From: a virus
DNA length: 23,106 nt
IMG/VR virus record: IMGVR_UViG_3300009169_000106
Span: 1-23,106 of that record
Direction: 5' to 3' (one strand)
The notes beneath the pieces are model-generated. The model did not search any database. It saw only the letters and a program-made list of their open reading frames with translations, and was not told the DNA's origin. Of the stretch, positions 18,702-23,106 are shown in pieces (the stretch's first letter is position 1; each line of letters starts with the position of its first letter). The position numbers were made by a program, and so were the translations under genes.

Positions 18702-19107
18702 CCATAATAATCATTTTGAAATTAGAAAAAGTAAAAGACTAAAACAAGTACATTCTACAAGGGATTTCTTTACTGGCGAGACTATTCTGTTTATATGTTG
18801 CGAAGAATCAAAGATACCTACTCAACACACAATACAATTAGACGTAAATTACCATGTGCTAGACCCTATTGTAAAATACATTAAGCATTCCTTTGACCCC
18901 AACGTAAGAGTAGAGGGACATTCTTTAGTAGCCACTAGGAGAATAAGAGAGGGGGAGGAGATTAAGAGAAACTATTACGAAACTGAGGAAATTATTGTAA
19001 AAGAGTTTACAGATAAGGAAACAGGAGAAAAGGTAAACACAAAGAATCTCTATTTATTTAATAATAAAAACACAGACGATGGATTATTATTTAATGCAGA
19101 ATTTTGA
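18694..19107 (+). CDS. SET-domain-like protein (137 aa)
   Basis: IRKSKRLKQVHSTRDFFTGE at 10-29 resembles the entry strands of SET methyltransferases. YIKHSFDPNVRVEGHSLVAT (62-81) matches the NHSCxPN region, and RRIREGEEIKRNYYETE (82-98) matches the GEE[IL]-x-x-x-Y end with the catalytic-region Tyr. The usual Asn before His-Ser is Lys64 and Cys is Phe67, so S-adenosylmethionine binding could be altered. No post-SET cysteines. Probably a protein methyltransferase or a derived binding protein. Coupled to the ClpP-like gene by ATGAGTAA. Confidence 0.76.
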   Translation: MSNHNNHFEIRKSKRLKQVHSTRDFFTGETILFICCEESKIPTQHTIQLDVNYHVLDPIVKYIKHSFDPNVRVEGHSLVATRRIREGEEIKRNYYETEEIIVKEFTDKETGEKVNTKNLYLFNNKNTDDGLLFNAEF

Positions 19108-19630
19108 TTATGAGGTTAATAGAAATTTATTTTGGGAAGTGAATCCTGAATTTAAATTTACAGAGCCTTTTGATAATTTTTATAATTCTTCAGAGAACAA
19201 GGACTACACTTCAGAAGTAATGTGGGCCATATATCTTTTTTGTGATATAAAGTCTCCAAAGATTAGACTTAGAAAAGATGAAAGAGCAGAAGACATTAAA
19301 AAATACTTTTTAAAAAAAGATTCTTTTGATTTTGACCATCACGAAGCCTTGATAGATGCCTATCCAAAGGTAGTGATGACAAAGATACAAAGAGAGTTGA
19401 AGGTATGGCAGGATAAGATAGAGGAGAGAAATAAGTTCCTAGAAACCCTTTCTTATAGCTTAGATACCTTTGAAGCCCTTGATAAGATGATGAAAGACTC
19501 CAAGCTTATCTGGGAATCTTTTGGAAAGGTTTACAAGGAATACCAAGATGAGAACATTGAAACTAGGGCTAGAGGAGGAAGAGAAGAATCTTTCACTGAG
19601 AAATTAGTAAGCAAAGCAAGCAAAAAATAA
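19079..19630 (+). CDS. Conserved late-region protein, possible small terminase (183 aa)
   Basis: Contains FDYEVNRNLFWEVNPEFKFT, DYTSEVMWAIYLFCDIKSPK, and a helical C-terminal half (LKVWQDKIEERNKFLETLSY ... LIWESFGKVYKEYQDE) ending in ARGGREESFTEKL. Mostly helical, acidic and close to TerL. Size, position and helix content would suit TerS, but I cannot see a clear helix-turn-helix, so this stays a hypothesis. The start at 19079 overlaps the SET gene by 29 bases; the ATG at 19094 (MQNFDYE) is an equally possible start. Confidence 0.72.
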   Translation: MDYYLMQNFDYEVNRNLFWEVNPEFKFTEPFDNFYNSSENKDYTSEVMWAIYLFCDIKSPKIRLRKDERAEDIKKYFLKKDSFDFDHHEALIDAYPKVVMTKIQRELKVWQDKIEERNKFLETLSYSLDTFEALDKMMKDSKLIWESFGKVYKEYQDENIETRARGGREESFTEKLVSKASKK

Positions 19631-19669
19631 ACAACACACACAAAACAATAATTTATAAAACTAAAAAGT

Positions 19670-19864
19670 ATGTACCCAGTAAATAAACCAAATATTTATA
19701 ATCAGCCAAAACCAGGAGAAAGATTTTCTTTAAAAGAAGGGAGATATTTTTGGTATTCAAGTATTATGAAAACGTATAATAAAGCCCAACAAGCTGCTTG
19801 GCAGAAAGAAATGGAAGAAAAAACCAAGCAAGACCCTCAAACAACAGATGATAATATTAATTGA
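19670..19864 (+). CDS. Small hypothetical protein (64 aa)
   Basis: MYPVNKPNIYNQPKPGERFS opens with a Pro/Asn-rich extended part; the rest is a helix (MKTYNKAQQAAWQKEMEEKT) and a polar tail. The leader has acacacaaaacaat (19636-19649), identical to that before the gene at 16517, so it may be strongly translated. Overlaps the next start by 17 bases. Function unknown. Confidence 0.62.
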   Translation: MYPVNKPNIYNQPKPGERFSLKEGRYFWYSSIMKTYNKAQQAAWQKEMEEKTKQDPQTTDDNIN

Positions 19865-20105
19865 TACGGAAGATAAAGTAATTGAAGTAGAAGGTGTTAA
19901 TACCTCAAAAGAAACAAAAAAAATTATTAGAGAAACTCTAAAAAATTTTGATGATTTTGAGCACATTATAACTCCCTCTATAGAAATTAAAATTATTCCT
20001 ATAAATACAGATTTTATAATGAATAATTTTTTTAAAAATTTTACTAATCTATCTGGTGACAAAAAAAATAGTTTAGACATAAAACCTGGTCCGCCAAAAC
20101 AATGA
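19848..20105 (+). CDS. Small hypothetical protein (85 aa)
   Basis: MIILIDTEDKVIEVEGVNTS and a helical, basic-acidic middle (KKIIRETLKNFDDFEHIITP) with a hydrophobic stretch, ending SLDIKPGPPKQ. Ends in an ATGA overlap with TerL, so it is coupled to the terminase. Small partner of the packaging motor is possible. No family recognised. Confidence 0.64.
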   Translation: MIILIDTEDKVIEVEGVNTSKETKKIIRETLKNFDDFEHIITPSIEIKIIPINTDFIMNNFFKNFTNLSGDKKNSLDIKPGPPKQ

Positions 20106-22405
20106 TTATAGATACTTCTTATATTTTTCCAAAAATATATGACAATACTCCTTTTATTAAAAACCATCCTGTTTTACACCCTCATAGTACAGCTTATTCT
20201 GAATATTGGACTAAAGAACTTGAGGAATTTATTTTAGGGATGTGGAGAGAGGAACAAACTCCTGAAGGACTGCGTTGGAGGTACATGAACCCTCAATTAA
20301 ACTACTTTGCCAACTATCACACCATCACTATTCAAGATGGTAAGCAACGTATTAAATCTAGACCTAGCCTATTGGATATAAATTGGACAATTTTAAATTG
20401 TTGGTTTATTTGTAGAGGCTTTAGTGGGTTTGATGAGGATGATGAATACACCTGTAATTGGACTGCAAAGTTAAAGCAAGATAAATTGTTAAACAATAGT
20501 CTTCCTGATATTCCTCTTAAATTTTTAAATAACCTCACTGATAATTGTTATAAGAAAGATGGCACCTTAAAGACTTATGTAGATCCTTTAGAATATCTTA
20601 ATGGTACCCATGAAAAACCTCTTGGTAATCCTTTATATGAGAATAACGCATTGAACCTCTTTGTGTTAGGGTCTAGGTCTGGAGGAAAAAGCTTTATGGC
20701 ATCAGCGTTAATGGAGCATGAATGGTTGTCAGACGGGGCAAAGACCGTGGAGGATTATCTATCAGGTAGGAATAAAGTGGAAATATTTTGTGGGTCAGCT
20801 AGTTCAGGAAAATCTTCTCAGCTTTTAGATAAATTCTCAAACTCTTTAAAGAATCTTCCTGGGGAGTATTTTGACAGGGATTATTTTCCTTCTCCTTTTA
20901 GTAGGACTTTTTCAGGAACATTGAAGGTAGGTAACTCTAAAAATCCTTATAGGTTTGAGTATGAGAAAAAGATAGGAAATTCTCTAGTAAAAGAAGGTAC
21001 AGGGTCCTTGTTGATACATGAAACGTATAAAGACAATAAGCAAGCAGCCGTTGGGGGCCGTTACAATGTCCTAGTGGTAGAAGAGGTGGGTTTGGAAGAT
21101 AAGATTCTCACCGTACATGGAGCGAATGAGTCTACGCAAGATATGGGGGCAGGTAAGTTTGGATCTTCCTTATATTTAGGAACAGGTGGGGATATGGATA
21201 AAGTTATTGAGTCTGAGATTATATTCAGAGACCCTGAAGCTTATGATTTTCTAGGATTTAAAGATATTTATGAAGGAAGAGGGACTATAGGCTTCTTTCT
21301 TCCAGCTATTTACACCAATTTAGCATATAAAGATGAAAATGGTAATACGGATGTAGACACCTCTCTTAAATTTGAGATGGAAAGACGTGAAGAAAAGAAG
21401 CAAGCTAATAATACTTCTGCTTATGATGAGTACATCATGTCTAGGCCAATTAAGCCTTCTGAAATGTTTCTCTCAAAAACAGGTAATAAATTCCCTATCG
21501 TTATGCTCAGAGAACAACAAGCTTCCAATGATAGATACCAGTTTAAAAAACATTTAAGAACATTGGGAAACCTTGTTGAAGACCCTGATTTTATTACAGG
21601 TGTTAAATTTAAGCCTAACTTTGATTTAAGACCTATAGATAGATTTCCGCATGATTCTAAGTCAGATTTAAAAAGTGCTTGGGAATTTTATGAGCACCCT
21701 CCAGTGGGAATTATACCCCCTAATTTATTTAAAATTGTATATGACCCTATTAGAGATGAAGGCGGAGGTACCTCATTAGCAGCAATTTACGTTTACAAGT
21801 CTAATAATACCTTAGACAATAACGGTAATGAAATTGTGGCTTGGTGGGTAGGAAGATATGATATGCCTGAAGAAATACATTTAAATTGTGTATTGGCTGC
21901 TAAATACTTTAATGCTCAAGTGATGTTTGAGAATAACATTATTGACTTTAAGAATTATTGTATGCGTACAGGAAACTACCATATACTTGCCTCCACCCCA
22001 AAACAAATAATTGAGAAAGCTATAAAAGACCCCACATTAAAGTATGATGTGGGAATTCCAATGACAAACCCTTTGAAGCAATATGCTTTAAGATTGGCAC
22101 AACAATGGTTGTTGGAGGAGAAGAAAAAATATGCAGAAGAGCTAGAGGATGGGACTAAGAGAGAAATAGTGGTGAGAAACTTAAACACTATTAAAGATGA
22201 TTTGCTATTAGAAGAACTTGTACAATTCAACGATAAGGGAAACTTTGACCGTGTGTCTGCTTTCCTGTTATTAATGCTTTGGCTAGAGCAAGATAAAGAA
22301 ATGGTTATAAAAGAGTCTGAAGACATAGTGAAAAAAACGTCAAATGATTTTTATAAAGACTTATATAATAACCAGTTAAAAAACACTAATTTACTGAAAT
22401 ATTAA
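20102..22405 (+). CDS. terL: Large terminase subunit
   Basis: ATPase and nuclease that cuts and pumps phage DNA into the prohead. Walker A GSRSGGKS at 190-197 (after NLFVL), Walker B YNVLVVEEVG at 321-330 with the catalytic Glu pair 327/328, and a LYLGTGGD coupling motif at 357-364. The nuclease domain shows VYDP with Asp548, MFENN with Glu610 and FDRVSA with Asp716 as likely metal ligands. A length of 767 residues is that of crAss-like terminases and longer than many phage TerL. A second P-loop-like stretch GSASSGKS at 231-238 probably lies in a conserved strand and not in a second site. Portal follows directly. Confidence 0.95.
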   Translation: MIIDTSYIFPKIYDNTPFIKNHPVLHPHSTAYSEYWTKELEEFILGMWREEQTPEGLRWRYMNPQLNYFANYHTITIQDGKQRIKSRPSLLDINWTILNCWFICRGFSGFDEDDEYTCNWTAKLKQDKLLNNSLPDIPLKFLNNLTDNCYKKDGTLKTYVDPLEYLNGTHEKPLGNPLYENNALNLFVLGSRSGGKSFMASALMEHEWLSDGAKTVEDYLSGRNKVEIFCGSASSGKSSQLLDKFSNSLKNLPGEYFDRDYFPSPFSRTFSGTLKVGNSKNPYRFEYEKKIGNSLVKEGTGSLLIHETYKDNKQAAVGGRYNVLVVEEVGLEDKILTVHGANESTQDMGAGKFGSSLYLGTGGDMDKVIESEIIFRDPEAYDFLGFKDIYEGRGTIGFFLPAIYTNLAYKDENGNTDVDTSLKFEMERREEKKQANNTSAYDEYIMSRPIKPSEMFLSKTGNKFPIVMLREQQASNDRYQFKKHLRTLGNLVEDPDFITGVKFKPNFDLRPIDRFPHDSKSDLKSAWEFYEHPPVGIIPPNLFKIVYDPIRDEGGGTSLAAIYVYKSNNTLDNNGNEIVAWWVGRYDMPEEIHLNCVLAAKYFNAQVMFENNIIDFKNYCMRTGNYHILASTPKQIIEKAIKDPTLKYDVGIPMTNPLKQYALRLAQQWLLEEKKKYAEELEDGTKREIVVRNLNTIKDDLLLEELVQFNDKGNFDRVSAFLLLMLWLEQDKEMVIKESEDIVKKTSNDFYKDLYNNQLKNTNLLKY

Positions 22406-22435
22406 AATAAATTTTATAAAAAAATAATTTTTAAT

Positions 22436-22443
22436 TAATTTTG
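22436..22443 (+). promoter_or_regulatory. Possible promoter, -7 box TAATTTTG
   Basis: TAATTTTG lies in the 58-base AT-rich gap between TerL and portal, 20 bases before the portal ATG. No upstream TTG. The low-complexity surroundings make chance likely. Confidence 0.35.
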
Positions 22444-22463
22444 TTTTTTTAAATAAACTAAAA

Positions 22464-23106
22464 ATGGTAATAAACGATAGTTTAACCGCACAATTCTTAA
22501 ACATGCCTGGAAGTGATAGGCTAAGTTATAAGAAAAAAATAGCTGATAACTATGCCTGGGCAAGGCAGAGAATGGATTACCTATGCAATCAATACAACTA
22601 TTATAACGAGAGAAAAGAAAAATTCAAGATAAACTACGAACTATATAACGGTAGAATGGATTTTACCAGTTATATAAATACAGGGAATATAATTGAGAAT
22701 GAATTAGGGATGGATATTCCAGAAATAGAAATCAATCAAAGTGATTTTATACATTTTCCTATATTACAAAACGTATTACACGATCTAGAAGGAGAGGAGA
22801 TAAAAAGACCTTTTAATCTTAGAGTGGTTAGTACAAACTCTACAAGTGAGTCAGTTAGACAAAGAAAGCGTAGAGAGCTTTTAATTGAGAATACTTCTAA
22901 GATTGTAAGACAAGAATTGCTTTTAAAAGCAAAGGCAGTTAATCAAAAAAGACTAGAAGAAATAAAAGCCCAGATGGACCCTTCAATGGACCCTCAGTAT
23001 TTAGAAAAGCTACAAGAAATTACTGCTAATCTAGATGCACAGCTTGAGGAAACCATTAATAAAATGACTCCAGTGGAGGTAGAAACTTACATGGCTAAAG
23101 GGTTTA
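22464..23106 (+). CDS. Portal protein, cut by the right edge (214 codons seen)
   Basis: Starts at the ATG at 22464 (MVINDSLTAQFLNMPGSDRL) and stays open to the window edge. The early part has NYYNERKEKFKINYELYNGR and IHFPILQNVLHDLEGEEIKR followed by RPFNLRVVST, the layout of crAss-like portal N-termini (RK-x-K-x-x-Y-x-LYNG ... LxGEE-x-KRP). It contains a long helical region (KIVRQELLLKAKAVNQKRLE). The portal forms the dodecameric ring at the capsid vertex and contacts TerL during packaging, which matches the gene order. Confidence 0.85.
   Translation, partial: MVINDSLTAQFLNMPGSDRLSYKKKIADNYAWARQRMDYLCNQYNYYNERKEKFKINYELYNGRMDFTSYINTGNIIENELGMDIPEIEINQSDFIHFPILQNVLHDLEGEEIKRPFNLRVVSTNSTSESVRQRKRRELLIENTSKIVRQELLLKAKAVNQKRLEEIKAQMDPSMDPQYLEKLQEITANLDAQLEETINKMTPVEVETYMAKGF

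Noticed and set aside
20792-20815. Second Walker A-like sequence GSASSGKS in TerL (residues 231-238), suggesting two ATP sites.
   Set aside because: It fits a conserved strand region seen in related terminases without Lys; the first P-loop at 190-197 has the right distance to Walker B.
22317-22340. CTGAAGA followed by GAAAA on the plus strand.
   Set aside because: Within the TerL coding sequence, no paired stem between the two parts.

Overview
The window is one contiguous stretch of an AT-rich tailed-phage genome. Three things point to a Bacteroidetes host: promoters are of the TAnnTTTG (-7) type, often with a TTG about 19 bases upstream; start codons follow A-rich leaders and not Shine-Dalgarno sites; and many small genes resemble families I know from Bacteroidetes phages. 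A TerL of 767 residues followed directly by a large portal gene fits a crAss-like phage (Crassvirales type), but the capsid and RNA polymerase genes that would settle this are outside the window.

Layout. Positions 1-11132 hold about 36 short genes, all on the minus strand. Most are accessory or early-type genes without an assigned role. A membrane-anchored lytic transglycosylase lies at the far left. Positions 11133-12573 are a non-coding divergent control region with unlike patches: a leftward promoter with two 21-bp-spaced boxes, a C-rich patch full of GGNCC, a block of microsatellites, a G-run patch, two tandem dyads, and a rightward promoter. From 12574 to the right edge all genes are on the plus strand: small membrane and secreted proteins, a RepL-like winged-helix protein, then a packaging/structural block (cysteine-rich protein, DUF1573 protein, ClpP-like peptidase, SET-like protein, possible small terminase, TerL, and a portal cut by the edge).

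The most striking feature is a pair of type I hammerhead ribozymes on the minus strand (9948-9999 and 10248-10297). They sit in consecutive gene junctions of the leftward operon. All core nucleotides are present and stem III differs between the copies with pairing kept. Self-cleavage would cut the polycistronic RNA just after the stop codons and free a 300-nt RNA carrying the 79-residue gene, with closely similar 5' ends on the released messages.

How it may work together (inference): leftward transcription from 11214-11221, and again from 5698-5705, makes an early polycistronic RNA whose junctions near 10 kb are trimmed by ribozymes. Rightward transcription makes replication and packaging proteins. 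The 1.4 kb centre is the likely site of transcriptional control and perhaps of the replication origin. No tRNA, CRISPR array, integrase or insertion sequence was recognised.
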